Shown here piece by piece: positions 12,641-25,300 of a stretch of DNA of 64,000 nt. The stretch is taken from NCBI RefSeq assembly GCF_021869535.1, contig NW_026262734.1:90959285-91023284 (forward strand), in the 5' to 3' direction. The stretch's first letter is position 1. Every line of letters starts with the position of its first letter. Origin of the DNA: Mytilus californianus. Its lineage: Eukaryota > Mollusca > Bivalvia > Mytilida > Mytilidae. The translations under genes were made by a program, and so were the position numbers. The notes beneath the pieces were generated by a model. The model ran no database searches, was not told the DNA's origin, and saw only the letters and a program-made list of their open reading frames with translations.

Positions 12641-14325
12641 AAGTTTTGTACTTAAATTCTGTTATCACGGTGCGCTGTACCCTATATGTTTTGTTTGGTT
12701 ATTAGTGAGTTTACGTATACATTTATACCATACTCTCATTAGTGGTTACTGAACCTTTAAATCTGACGTTACGAGCCTTTTTCAATTTGAATCCAAGGAG
12801 GAAGGCGGCAGACAATTGAACTCCAATATAAAACCAAAAGAAATTGATAATCTGTAATATTGTCAGGGAGTATTGATAAATATTTAAACCTTCGAAGAAT
12901 ATTTGTTGGTTTTACTAACGCATGTAAGGTGTTTCGTCATAAAGTGAAGTTAATTATGAATTATTTTTGAACGTGTGCTGACTAAAACACAAAAGCACAT
13001 GGCGACCACATGTAAAAAAAGAAGCGAAAAAAAAAACATTTTCCGAAGATTATTACCAAGTTAATTTATTTGACTATTGGGTTTTTATTATATATATTGG
13101 GCACCCTTACTATAGTTGAACACTTACTCATCAGATGTATTGCGCCGATGCAGTTTATCTACCTAATATTTATTATAATATAATTTGGCATATGTTTAAA
13201 TTTTGCTGTTCGTGTTGTAACTATTGCAATGAATAATTTTTTTTTGTGGTCAGTTTTCAAGATTCACTAACGGTTGATCAACACAGGATTGAATACCTAC
13301 TACTGGGCTGATACAGATTTTAAATAGAACACTTAAACGTGCATTTAAAAGAGAAAAATAAAGACCAAATAAGCAACAAGCCTGTGGCTGCAATTTTTAA
13401 CTGCAAAGATGACAGACATACATAGTCAGAGAATTTTTTTTGTTTAATATGTGATTATTAACTATTATCAAATCTTGCATTCATTTGGTAATTTGTTTCA
13501 TGATTTCATTATAAGTATATTTGCAATTCGGTGAGCTAGCGACAATCTCGGTTTCAAAATGTATATATCAAGAATAATGAAGCTTATTCACTGAAGATTT
13601 GAACACTTTTTTTTTTATTAATGTACGAGAACAAATAAGACGATACGAGTCAAAAAAACCACGAGGCATGCACGTTAACCAAAAAAAAAAAAAAAAAAAA
13701 AAACGTAAACTCTGACCTTTTGTCACCAATGTCTTGACCTTAGAAGCCATTTAATCGTTTGCCGTCCAACTGAAGAATTTTATAAATGTTCGTAATTTTT
13801 GTTGACAAGCAAAACACATCAGTATTGATAAGCTAATTGCATTAGAAGCTTGTGAAACTGAAGTCTAAAAGATTTTAATCTTTGCTGTATATTATTCCTG
13901 CACATTTAAAATCTAAAGGTCTTTCAGGTCTCCCATTTTCGAAGTGTTCCACAAAGTCATAAGCACGTTACAATTTGCCAAAATGTACTTATTTTTACAT
14001 CTTAGGTTTTGAGTACACCAGTCTGCTCTTCTCACGTGAGCATTTGATAAAGACATTGTTTTTTCGTGAATAGCTTGTCAGTTCTCTTGAAATTTTTTTT
14101 ATATCGACCCAAGGTGGTTGTGTTGCTCATGCATAAGGCTGTTGTTAAGTATATATTTTCAACTACTGAAACAGAAGATTGATATAAAAATATATGTATG
14201 ATTAATTATCTAGCTTGTATAGTTTAAGTTACATAAAATGATTTTTATTTTTTCAGTTATTAACGTCACCTTATAATTTAAGTTTGAAATGTTTTGATTA
14301 TTGGTTAATGTATTTGGCACACAGC
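12641..14325. other. Unannotated spacer
   Basis: AT-rich sequence in which I recognise nothing beyond a 23-bp poly-A run at about 13681-13703 and short poly-T runs. No convincing open frame, RNA gene or repeat boundary is visible. Confidence 0.5.
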
Positions 14326-14353
14326 TTGGCAGCGAACCCCCATTTTATGGCGT

Positions 14354-14388
14354 TTGACATTGTAACCAAGGTCTGGTTTCAATGTCAA
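14354..14388. repeat. Short perfect hairpin
   Basis: TTGACATTG at 14354-14362 pairs with CAATGTCAA at 14380-14388. Inside, AACCA pairs with TGGTT around an AGGTC loop, leaving one T-T mismatch. Outside it CAGCGAA (14330) and TTCGCTG (14399) are also complementary. The sequence to 14940 otherwise shows nothing recognisable. Confidence 0.55.
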
Positions 14389-14939
14389 TCTGGCATAATT
14401 CGCTGCACCATAAAACATTTCGTTTTATAAATAGTATCATTCACTACAGATGAACAATACAAGGGTTTTGATCCCTCACCTGTGTTCCCACGGTGATCCA
14501 AATTGTTCTAGTCTTATATTCAGTTACCACAATCTGTGGTAGTCATTTATATATATATTTGATAGTACGGTTGCCATAATCAGCGATATCCCGGTAACCT
14601 CATATTTTCAGATATACAAGTGACAGTTAAATTGCTAGCGATCTGCGGCACATACATACATTTATATTGAGATTACTTATATACAATATGTATAAATTTA
14701 AATAATAGTAAAGGCTCTGTCCAAATACCGCCAATTTTTTGTTGGGTTTTAACAAGCATCTGGGATAATCAATTGTCTGCACTTTATTTAGGCATGCTTG
14801 ACTACCGTTATATTGATTTGATAATTAGTATCTATATAGTTTTAACATGACAATAGTTCATTTTTTTGGTTTTCGGGAACAATGAATTCTAACTAGTTGA
14901 CTATGTATTGCCATGCAATACCTTCAGTATTCTGTGTTC

Positions 14940-15135
14940 ACACTTGTTCTCTTTTCATTTCCTTATTCGCTTTTTAATTTTCATTTACTTTTTGACTTTC
15001 ATTTCCTTATGGACTTCCAATTCCTTATTCGATTTTCGACTTTCTTTTCCTTATTTGACTTTCATTTCCTTATTCAATTTCCATTTTTTTTTAGATTTTC
15101 TTTCCTTAATAGATTTCCATTTCCTTATTAGACTT
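14940..15135 (+). repeat. Degenerate TTCCTTATTC minisatellite
   Basis: TCATTTCCTTATTCG-like and GACTTTCATTTCCTTATT units over about 190 bp form a shorter and more diverged relative of the array at 11350-12245. The two overlapping Phe-rich frames here are artefacts. Confidence 0.8.
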
Positions 15136-16150
15136 TGTCATTTGGGCTCGTTACAGCTGTCTTGATGTTTAGTATAAGTATTTCTTACTTCTTAGAACTT
15201 AAAAACACACATACATATTGCATATCGTTTGAAAGAGGAAAGTCTGTACAAAAATATGTAAGCCTAGATTTTCCATCCGCATTTTATATCAATGCGTGTG
15301 TCAATTGAATGCGAATCTACATCTTTGAATGAAAGAATCGTATGCTTCCGAATTCGACAGATCATTTTGCAACCAAAAGAAATATTATTGTCAACCGATA
15401 CGAGGACAAGCAGGGAAAATTTTAAATTTGTGTTATCATTTGGTTAAGTATTTTAATATTATATTATGATTTAAGGATAAATTGGTTTAATACAAGTAGA
15501 ACTCCGTTTTTTCTGGAATCAAATGTAATTGTGTTCGAATTTAGTCTGAGATTTCATAATATGTTTGGTAGCCATATATACGGTAGCATAGCTATATATT
15601 TGATTCTTTATTTTGGGGGAAATTGTATAAGCAAGAGTGCAATGATAGGCGTTTGACTAGCCTAACTCTGTTATCAATGTCAATTATTTGTGCATTTGGT
15701 ATTGAATGGTTTGTAGTAGACTAGATTTATATTTGATGTCAATTGTTTGAAATTTGTGTACACATGTATGTTATGATTAGTGTGTTATACAAGCCTACCT
15801 TCATTGTGATTCTCAATTGTTTGTACATTTTTATAGTAAATGAACACTGCGTATGTGTACTATTATATACTAGTCTACAAAAGAAACGACACAATGCAAT
15901 GCATTTTCCGTATGCAGGGTGCTGTTTTCTGATCAAAAGCATTAATTTTAAGTTTTAATAGAAAAAAATGTTTATGCAATTTTTGAGATTTCAAAACACG
16001 CTTTTTTAACAAAAAATTAGAAACAATATTTATGTTAACTCAAAATGTGAAACATGAGCATAACTTATTTCATTTGTCTTATTTGTTATATTTTATGATA
16101 AATGTCAGTTCAATATTGTGTATCGCTACTTTTGTTGACTAATATTATTA
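15136..16150. other. Unannotated spacer
   Basis: AT-rich DNA; frames of 67-71 codons on both strands at about 15740-15958 are mutual shadows with no recognisable motif. I see nothing else. Confidence 0.45.
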
Positions 16151-16290
16151 GTTACATGGTGTGCTAGTGACCTAATACGGTATATATGGGGTCAGTAAAT
16201 TCCATATGGGGTGAGAGCGAAGCTCGAATCCCCATATGGAATTTACTGACCCCATATATACCGTATTAGGTCACTAGCACACTATGTAAC
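16151..16290. repeat. Near-perfect 61-bp palindrome with GC-rich loop
   Basis: Arms 16151-16211 and 16230-16290 are complementary at 60 of 61 positions. The 18-bp loop contains GAGC-GAA-GCTC, a mini-hairpin of its own. Such a structure can extrude as a cruciform or arise from a foldback transposon. Flanking sequence to 16530 shows nothing recognisable. Confidence 0.93.
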
Positions 16291-16529
16291 GAATTTATCT
16301 TACCGACTATCTTAACGTGTGAAATTTAGACTAGTGACCTATCAAATGAGCAAGTCTTCAATACTGTTAGCATTAAGAAACTACTTCCATTGATCCTACA
16401 AAAACAGATACCAACAATAACAACTTGTTAGGTTTAAATGTGTTTTATGAATTAATTTCAATCTTAATCATCACTTTCTTCGTCTGTTGAAACCTTAACG
16501 ATTTTTTCTCAGTACCGTTTTGTTTTTAT

Positions 16530-16671
16530 AAAGGGACGTAACACCACTAATAACCGTGTATGAAATAAGCCCCGCCTCCCTACTACCTTATAAGGAATAT
16601 AAAGGGACGTAACACCACTACTTACCGTGTATGAGATAAGATCCGCCTCCCTACTAACCTGATTATGCTAG
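16530..16671 (+). repeat. 71-bp tandem duplication
   Basis: AAAGGGACGTAACACCACTA starts at 16530 and again at 16601, followed in both copies by ACCGTGTATGA, ATAAG and CCGCCTCCCTACTA. Two diverged copies, period 71 bp. Confidence 0.85.
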
Positions 16672-16739
16672 ACTAATTCAGCCACAAACTAATAAAAGTA
16701 CTAATGACTTTTATGGTATGTTTCTGGGGGACTTATATT

Positions 16740-17425
16740 TACGGAAATAGAAAAAGAACTAGGAAATGACATTTTAATAAGGTAATGAAAATCGAATAAG
16801 GAAATGCAAATCTGAAATTGAATAAGGAAATGGAAATGAAACAGGGAAATGGAAAGCGAATAAGGAAATGAAAAACTAATAAGGAAATGAAAATCCAATA
16901 AGGAAATGAAAATCCAATAGGGAAATGTAAATCGAAAATCAAAAAATGAAATGAAAATGGAAAATTGAAGGAAGTGCTAATTAATAAGGAAATAGAAAAT
17001 GAATAAGGAAATGACAGTCGAATAATGAAACGAAAATTGGTTAAGGAAATAACAGTTGAAAAAGGAAATGAAAGTCGAAAAAAGGAAATCAAAATCAAAC
17101 ATCGAATAAGGATATGGAAAGCAAATAAGGAAATGAAAGTCGAATAAGGATATGGAAAACGAATATGGAAGTAGAAACCGAATAAGGAAATGGAAACCGA
17201 CTAAGGAAATAGAAACCGAGTAAGGAAATAGAAACCGAATAAGGAAATGAAAATCGAATAAGGAAATAGAAACCGAATAAGGAAATGAAAATCAAATAAG
17301 GAAATAGAAACCGAATAGGAAATAGAAACTGAATAAGGAAATAGAAACCGAATAAAGAAATAGAAACCGAATAAGGAAATAGAAAACCGAATAAGGAAAT
17401 AGAAACCAAATAAGGAAATGAAAAC
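16740..17425 (-). repeat. TTCCTTATTC minisatellite, minus orientation
   Basis: GAATAAGGAAATGAAAATC and GAATAAGGAAATAGAAACC units of 17-20 bp run for about 0.7 kb. This is the reverse complement of the 11350-12245 array. Units toward 17425 are most regular and those toward 16740 most degenerate. Long minus-strand frames across it are artefacts. Confidence 0.93.
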
Positions 17426-17565
17426 AAATTTTGAGGAAAACAAAAATTTTGAAGAAAAAATATGAGAAAAAAAAATTTTAAGGAAAAAATTTTGAGAAAA
17501 AAATTTTGAAGAAAACATTTTTTGAGAAAACAAAATTTTGAGGAAAAATATTTTTGTGAAAAAAC
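17426..17565. repeat. AAAATTTTGAGGAAAA simple array
   Basis: Irregular repeats of AAAATTTTGA(G/A)GAAAA run for about 140 bp directly after the minisatellite. The self-complementary AAAATTTT core recurs about six times. The next 400 bp, to 17990, hold nothing I recognise. Confidence 0.65.
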
Positions 17566-17990
17566 AAATTCAGTTTGGACTTAGAATATTTTTCAAAATT
17601 TAAATATCGAAAAAGGAAAAAGGAAAAAGGAAACAACTTGTGTCTGGTGTAGAAAAGGTACAAACATTTAAAAGATCCAGTTTTCAGTGTTTGCAAGAGG
17701 GGTATATTTTGGCACTAGATAACACAACGGGAGTAAACTAGAGAGTGTTAAAACTGCTGTTATGATTTCCAAATATGCCATATCTTCTACTTAAAATTTG
17801 TGTAGTTTATTCCAATACTGATTTGTAAAGATCGAAGCCACATACAATTGAATTCAAAGTCATGCATCAAATTTAAAAAAAAGTTGATTTTTTTTTATAA
17901 ACTTGAATATCTACGTTTTACTATAAAATAAGTGTACATGGACTACTTTGTAAAAGAAGATCCTTTACCTTATAAAAACACATGATAAAA

Positions 17991-18640
17991 AGATTGTGTT
18001 TGATTTGAATGGTTATTTCTATATCATGTGAGGATGCGTTAAAACTACTTGGAGTTACAACTGATTTTAAACTAAACTTCAATTTACAAATTTCAAATAT
18101 TTGTTAAAAGCCTGCAATTAAATGTTTTTAAAAATTTGGGAAACACTTGAACAAATTGAGTAAACTTACAATTTATATCTCATTTGTTATGTCAAACTTT
18201 TGTTACTGCCCTTCGATTTGGCAATTCTATGGGGAAAACAAGACAAGAAAAATACAAAAACACAAGAACGAGCTTATTTATTAAGACCATCAGAACTCGT
18301 ACAAAACACTCATGCAGGTTTCAAACCTTCTATCACTGAAAACTCGTAGAATGCGCACAATTGCCTTTGAGACCTTTAAAATAATTAATAAAAAATGTCC
18401 TATTTTTATTCAAGATCTAGTTGTTATAAAAAAAACTATTCATATAATTTCAGGTATGTGAACACTGCTGAGGTACCTAGGTCAAGAAAGGCAGCACAAG
18501 TATAGAATTCTTTCCCAACGAGGCTAGAACTATGACCTATTCTGACCAATATATATATATAAACTCCTGGTGTTTTGGTCAAAAATGGAACTGTAGTTCA
18601 TGTCATTTTCATCCAGTGCTGTCTCAAAGGTGAGATTACT
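17991..18640 (+). pseudogene. Non-LTR reverse transcriptase, 3' end fragment (copy A)
   Basis: This is the paralogue of about 24680-25390. It begins abruptly inside the homologous region (TTGTGTTTGATTTGAA) and contains the text that in the longer copy encodes the C-terminal part of a Jockey/CR1-like reverse transcriptase (conserved ERALRFIY and ETFKIINKKCP-type residues). Frames are broken by stops and indels, so it is dead. Its downstream neighbour is also duplicated with the other copy. Confidence 0.65.
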
Positions 18641-19121
18641 TGTTTTCTTTTTCTGGACTTTTGCTCTGCTTTTTATGCATTATTATATATAGCTGCTATT
18701 CAATGCCAGTGGTGAATTAATCTATTTATTTTATGCTTTTAGTTTGTTGATATTTCAGTCATTTTCTACTGGTATGTAGTAAGGTTTACTCTGGAGTTGG
18801 TTCACATGCAAAACAAGATTTCATAACCGACGTGCAAAATTTGCCTCTAATATGAAAAAAGGTTCTATTAGTTGGAAATTCCGGGATGAAACAAAAAATG
18901 AAGTCAACCGAATTATCAATCATCGATTATATATTAGTCAAGTGTCGATCTTAATGTAAGGGGAAACGGGATATAGTGTAATTTTCGACAATCTTTATGT
19001 GATTGTTAGATGATATTTCCAAAGAAAAGAAATCCTTAGACAAATATCCGTCATTCTTACAATGTAACAATATGAATGTTTTATACACAAGGTTAAACTT
19101 ACCTGTACACACACAGGAAGT

Positions 19122-19153
<32 letters not shown>

Positions 19154-20480
19154 TATATGCGCAAAGCTTTCCATACATTATTCGTGGCAACTAGTCTGTT
19201 TTGGTTATATCAGACCGCGGAATACTATAGCTGATATACCTTCTATTATCTTTATATCTATCGAAGGCAGCCAAATAAGTCTTTTTGTATTCAAACCGAA
19301 GGTAAGTGTTTAATAAACAAGATTTTCATAATGGCTTTTTAAGTAAATATAATAAACATTACATCATATGAAATAAATGCTTTTCAAAAGAATTTTACTG
19401 TGTAGAGTTTGGGAGATATCCAGTGTCGAATGTACTGAATGTAATTTGAAGTTTTATCAATTAAAAGGGCACTAGCTACGAGATATAAAAAAAAAATGAA
19501 ATGTATTTTTTGTGCAATCATTAATGAACGTGAAATAGTGAAATAATAATTCGCTTTTAGCAGCCTGTATGGTTTAAATTTGTCAAAATAAGCTAAGACG
19601 CATCGATGATGGATTATTTGCTTGCAAGTGAATAATTCGACCTCATTAAATCCGTATGCATGTGACCTTCAATTTAACCCCTTAGCTCGAGATGGATTAC
19701 GTATCAATTGTGCGTGTTCAGATATTAAAAGGAAAAAAATGTCAACATTGAAAGTGAAACGAAGGTTAATCATTTGATTGACTGATTTGATCCACAAAAA
19801 CTCATTCTAATACAGGTAAAAACAATAATTAACTTATTTTTTTTACCTATAACATAAAATTAAACAGACATAGAAAAATCCAATTGCACGAGATCGCTAT
19901 CCAGTTATATTAATGTTTATGTTTATATCGTTTTATGTGACCGTCGGTAGTTTTCAGAGGTAATCTCGATAGTTAATTAAATGGCGTCTAGACTTTAATA
20001 CACACGAAATTCTGATATGTATTATCTAGTATATGCATTATTTCAGACTTATTTTACTTTGGATATGTGTTTTAGTATGTTATAAATCAAATATAAGAAT
20101 TTGAGTAAAATCAGTGAAGATGATTTTGACAGCTTATGCTCCTATAAAGATAATTTTAACAAATGGTAAAATTTATTCAAGACATGAGCTAGAGGCAGAA
20201 GGAGACACTTACCGGACCGGATCTTTATTTTTCTGTAGTTATTGATATATTAATAAAAACCTTAAACATTGTTGATTAAAAAAAAATTAACACGAGAGGA
20301 ATTGCGATCGAAGCTCAAAAATTGGAAAAAATGTCGGATGAAATTCAATTTGAACACATTAGTCAATTACAAATGTAAGTTATTAAGGTAGGATCCTTGT
20401 ACACTCATTTAACCATATAATAAAATCATTCCTTAAGGTTATGAATTGAACACAAAACAGAAATCCACCAATATTGTTTT
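18641..20480 (+). repeat. Segmental duplication, copy A
   Basis: Sequence from 18641 to about 19460 and from 20148 to 20480 aligns in order with about 25390-26420 and 26430-26790. Shared landmarks are GTTCTATTAGTTGGAAATTC, GCGCAAAGCTTTCCATACAT, TATATCAGACCGCGGAATAC and ATTTTAACAAATGGTAAAA. Copy A has about 680 bp (19465-20147, starting GGGCACTAGCTACGAG, a mussel-repeat-like phrase) that copy B lacks. It also has a (TA)n run at 19119-19150. Copy B has about 200 bp extra at 25560-25765. Confidence 0.8.
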
Positions 20481-20534
20481 TATCAGTTTTTACATAGATT
20501 TTATTTTTGCTGAATTAAAACAAAACTAAATGTA

Positions 20535-20539
20535 TATTG

Positions 20540-20572
<33 letters not shown>

Positions 20573-21500
20573 AGTCTAAATTGAAAACAACGTTCAAACC
20601 TATGATTGCGTTGGATGAAAACCGCAATTTTTATACGTGTGCATGTAAAACAAATTTCTTGGCAGAGGGGTCTAAATACAGCACAAACAACATTTTCCAA
20701 AAGACCAAAAAAGTGAAAATGATATTTTAACAAATCGCATTTGACTAACAGGTCAAATAACTGATGTTCTTAAACCCTGCTGACTGCCATTGGCGATTGC
20801 CACATAAATTGATCACCAGATGTAACAAAATAATCTTAATATTAATTTAATACCAAACAGAAAACAATAAACTTGCGGAAAAGATGGTATACCACAAACA
20901 TGAGGTGTAAAAGTTTGTACACCATATCCGGATTTCGACAATTAATATCTTTTCAGTTATGTTAGGGATCGAAATGGTATTTGGAAGGCCAAATAATTTA
21001 CCTCAATTTGGGATAGACTCTTGAATTTTAAAGAGTCGAAATAGGATAAACGGATCATATAAACCCGAAGAAAAATATAATACAAGCCCAAACGAAAAAA
21101 TATAAACAAGTCTCAATTGAAAACAACGTTCGAACCTATGATTGCGTTGGATAAAAACCGCAATTTTTATACATGTGAATGTAAAACAAATTGTCATGGT
21201 AGAGGGGTCTAAATACAGCACAAACAACATTTTCAAAAAGACCAAAAAAGTGAAAAAGTATATTTTAACAAAACGCATTTGACTAACAGGTCGAACAACT
21301 GATGTTCTTAAACCCTGCTGACTGTCATTGGCGATTGCCAAATAAATTGATTACCAGATGTAACAAAATGGATCTTAATATTAATTTAATACCAAACAGA
21401 AAACAATAAATTTGCGGAAAAGATGGTATACCACAAACATGAGGTGCAAACATTTGTACACCAAATCCGGTATTCCGACAATAATGTCTCTTCAGTGATA
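20535..21500 (+). repeat. Two direct copies of a ~400-bp repeat after a (TA)n tract
   Basis: After a TA microsatellite (20541-20570), a block starting TTGAAAACAACGTTC runs to about 20985. It recurs at about 21117-21495 with the same landmarks (TATGATTGCGTTGGAT, CTAAATACAGCACAAACAAC, CTGACTG(C/T)CATTGGCGATT, GATGGTATACCACAAACATG). A third copy lies inverted at 26815-27200. Frames on either strand here are repeat translations. Confidence 0.85.
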
Positions 21501-22030
21501 TATATATATCATATACTTAGAGTAAATAACTCATAAATTTTACAGTATGATAATAGCATTAAATTTACGTGAATTCCATATTTTTCGAAATAGTGTTTAG
21601 CGGGCTAATATGAAAAATTTATCACATGCTTCCGACTATTATCACATGTCTTTCCGTAATGTTATCGACGTTACTAGGCAAATTTCGGAAATACACCTCA
21701 ATGGAACGTGAAAAACGTTACAAAGTAGGACATGTAGGATACAATAAATGCAATTGTCAGCATAATTTAGAGTGTTACTTTACAAATGTTGACTTTTCCA
21801 AACAGTGTTTATATGTTTTGTTGAATTTTGTTTTGAAATATATTATACTGTTGTTTTTCTACTCTGTTGAGGCATATGATAGATAGATTTAATATCGGAT
21901 GTATTACATTTGGTGTTCGCCATCCGTAAATCTTTCACTTTTTGAACTTCTACTTGAGAACCACTTAAAAGGGTCAATATATTAAACTGTTATTTTTCTC
22001 CATTGTTGAAGCATATGATAAAAAGATCAT
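21501..22030. other. Unannotated spacer
   Basis: Holds one 86-codon frame (21626-21886) without recognisable motif. AGGCATATGATAG and AAGCATATGATAA repeat about 150 bp apart just upstream of the palindrome. Nothing else seen. Confidence 0.4.
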
Positions 22031-22119
22031 AACATGTCATTTTTCATATCAAATGTATTATCAGCCCTCAAGCCTTCGGCCTCGGGCTGATAACGCATCT
22101 GATATGAAAAATGCCATGT
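22031..22119. repeat. 36-bp palindrome with GCC-TTC-GGC loop
   Basis: Arms at about 22032-22067 and 22084-22119 are complementary with four mismatches in 36. The 16-bp loop holds GCCTTCGGC, itself a mini-hairpin. Same design as 16151-16290. Confidence 0.85.
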
Positions 22120-22134
22120 AATAATCTGATAATA

Positions 22135-22600
22135 TATGTACGGTTATGATTCTATATCCTGTCGATTCTACTTACTTAAATCGACACTGTGTGTCTTGTA
22201 TTCTTATTTTAGTTGGTTTATTTGTGCTTCATATCAATTTATTGAGTTAAAAGTTGATAAGTTTCAACTTTCGAATGATTTTGCCTCAATCGCCAATGAA
22301 GAGACATTCATTGTCATAATGGTAATATGTTGCAGGTGCAGTAGAATTGGTACCGTTAGTGATATTAAGCTATTTGTAACTGATATGTTCAGTTCATATG
22401 TTTTGCTATAACTACACTGTCCCAGATTAAGAGAGGATCGACTGTTCACAAGCATGTTTGACCTCGCAAAATTCTGTATGTGTATGTTCCTGGTTAAGGG
22501 CTTGCAACATAGTAGTTGTTCTTGGTTCATGTCTGTCTACCATGTTTTTTTCGTAAATGATATTTTATGAATAAAGCCCTTAGTTTTTGAGTTTGAATTA
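22135..22600 (+). repeat. Mussel dispersed repeat, uninterrupted copy (paralogous empty site)
   Basis: This block aligns with 27225-27402 joined to 40820-41110, the two sides of the Polinton insertion. Shared phrases include CCTGTCGAT(A/T)CTACTTACT, GACACTGTGTGTCT, GCAGTAGAATTGGTA and GTTCACAAGCATGT. At 22301-22308 it reads GAGACATT where the Polinton has duplicated GACATA. No Polinton is present, so this shows the pre-insertion arrangement. Confidence 0.88.
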
Positions 22601-23735
22601 TTTCAGATTTTTCATGTCAGGTCACGACACGTTTAACTTCGGCAACAAAATAGAAAGTTAATAAGCAGCTAAAGGAATTAAATATTTTTTAACGATAACA
22701 TTTGTACGTTATGAATTATGTAATAATTGTAATAAATGTGAATAGAGGACATAACTATGTAAATATGCATGCATTGGTTCAATAATGTTCGTACATATTA
22801 CATTAACAAAAACGCGTTTCATATAGCTTTAACAATAACAAAAATAGAATTTTTACACAGTTAGAATATTGATCGAAATTAAAAGTGTCCACTTAACGAT
22901 ATGTAATTTAAATGTGTGTATATCTTTTGAGCTATGATAGTAACGAACACTACACTTTTATTTGTTTAAATCATTGATAAATGAGGTTCTTAAGGGAAAG
23001 ACATAAAAATGTTAGGGTAATAAAACTACGGCCTGCCATTGAAAGCGTACACTTCTCGTTTTTACAAACATATTGACAAACAAGCTGTTCTATCTCATAT
23101 AAAATCAATGTTATGAATTTGCAATATAGACCAAAATGCATTTAAAACTGTAGATGAATTGGAGCACTCAATTGAGGAAATACTAACAAACACATCTAGT
23201 CAGCTTTACTCGTGGCTGATTATTCTTAAAGCAGTTTTTCACAGCTGTTAGAAAGTACTAAAAAGGGTTTTTTGTTGATATTAACTGCCATTCTAAAGGT
23301 AGATAATAATTTTTGAAATAAACAAATCACAAAATGTCAAATTGATACAGGTATTTCCTATACGATATATATTGCTACATAGGTTACTGTATGGCTTTTC
23401 TATGATATTCTGATGGCGTTTTATATAGGAACGTGATTGGTTATATTCTTGGACTAATACTGGCATGTTTTTAATTGGAATGTGATTTGCTTGTATTCTT
23501 CAGTAGGTAACGGCAATTTTTTTTACTCGAATGTGTTTAGTGATATGTTTAGTTGGCCCTGACATTTCCTACTTGATTGTGATGGATAATATGATACTTA
23601 GTTTACCACTTGAATTGGATTGAGAAAGTACTGGTACGGGAATGTGAAAGACATGTTATTAAGATAGTACAGGCTTTACCAACTTGAATGTGATGTGTTA
23701 TATTTTTAATTCGTACAGAAAACTTCAACGGCGAA
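22601..23735. other. Unannotated spacer
   Basis: AT-rich DNA in which I see no gene, RNA or clear repeat. It leads into the decayed reverse transcriptase. Confidence 0.4.
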
Positions 23736-23739
23736 ATGG

Positions 23740-25300
23740 TTAGAATATTGGAAGCAATCAAATAAAGGTTGATGATGATCACCCGAGTATTTTGGTCACT
23801 AATGATAATCTTCCAGATCTTGACCTAAACAATTTTACCTTTTACCCTATTGATCAAGACTTTGTTGGGAAACGTATACGTAAAATTAATGCTAAAAGAG
23901 CCACTGGAATAGATGACATTTCACCTATATTACTACGTTTTGCTTAACCTGCTACTGCAAAACCTCTTACAAAAATATATATTTATCATTATCCCCATCA
24001 AACTTTCCTAACCGTTTTAAGGAAGCTCAAGTTGCACCTATTCAAAAAAAGAAAAGTGTTTTAGAAACAGGAAATTATAGACCGGTAAGTGTGTTACTGG
24101 TTATTTCTAAAGGTATTAAAATGCCATAGAAGTTTAATTAGTACAGTACTTAAATAATATCTTCAATCCATTTTTGGCAGCTTTTAGATCAGTCTTTAGA
24201 TGTCAGTCTTTATTAAGAGTGATTGAAGATTAGAGATTAGCCCACGACCAAGATAAATACCTTGCAGCTATCCTGATGGACTAGTCAAAAGCTTTTGACT
24301 GTCTCCCCATGACTTACTGTTACTGGAACTAAAAGTTTATGGTCTTTTAAAATCCTTACTTGATATGTTATATAGTTATTTAACAAACAAAAAAAAAAAC
24401 AGTGTGTGAAAGTAAACCAACATTTTAGTGGTCTGCTTGACATATTTAAAGGGTACCACAAGGTTCCATCCTTGGACCAATCCTATTTTTTTTTATAAAT
24501 GATTCGTTCTTTTTTGTACAAAAAAGTTCTTTATATAATTTTGCTGATGACAATACTTTGTCAAAATTTGGAAATTCCTTACAAGATGTAATTTTTTATC
24601 TTAAAGAAGACCAGTGGTTTATTCAAATAAAAATGCAGTCCAACACAGAGAAATTTCAAGCTATCTCTCTTGGCAGAGATTGTGTTTGATTTGAACGGTA
24701 TTCTATATCATGTGAGGATGAGGTATAACAACTTGGAGTTACAACTGATTTTAAACTAAACTTCAATTTACATATTTCAAATATTTGTAAAAAGCCTGCA
24801 ATGCAATTAAATATTTCTTAAAATAATTGGGATTCACCTGAACAAACTGTGTAAACTTACAATTTATTACTCATTTGTTATGTCAAACTTTAGGCACCAC
24901 CCTTTGATTTGACAATTCTATCGGGAACAAAATACAAGAAAAATAGAAAAAAAAAATACAAGAACGAGCTCTTCGTTTTATTTATGAAGACAATCATAAC
25001 TCGTACGAAACACTCATGCAGTTTTTAAACCTTCTATCACTGTAAACTCGTAGAATGCGCTCAATTGCCTTGGAGACCTTTAAAATAATTAATAAAAAAT
25101 GTCCTTTATTCATTCAAGATCTAGTTGTTATAAAAAAAACTATTCATATAATTTCAGGTACGTGAACACTGCTGAGGTACAAAAAAAAATGTACCTAGGC
25201 CAAGAACCTGAAGTTATGGTAAAATAACTTTTTGATTAGAGGCAGCAAAAGTATAGAATTCCTTTCCAAAGAGTCTAGAACTATGACCTATTGAGACCAG
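23740..25300 (+). pseudogene. Decayed non-LTR retrotransposon reverse transcriptase
   Basis: Translation across frames gives recognisable reverse transcriptase blocks in order: AKRATGIDDISP (about 23895), GNYRPVS (about 24070), an AAILMD.SKAFDCLPHD segment (about 24265), GVPQGSILGPILF (about 24450) and FADDNT (about 24540, the catalytic F/YADD box). A C-terminal ERALRFIYED segment lies near 24965. Stops and frameshifts separate these blocks, so no functional polymerase is encoded. Order and motifs fit the Jockey/CR1 group of LINE-like elements. The last 600 bp are duplicated at 17991-18640. Confidence 0.85.

Noticed and set aside
14108-14600. tRNA or SINE promoter boxes near 14460-14520
   Set aside because: GGGTTTTGATCCC-like text is present but no cloverleaf or paired A/B boxes could be assembled.
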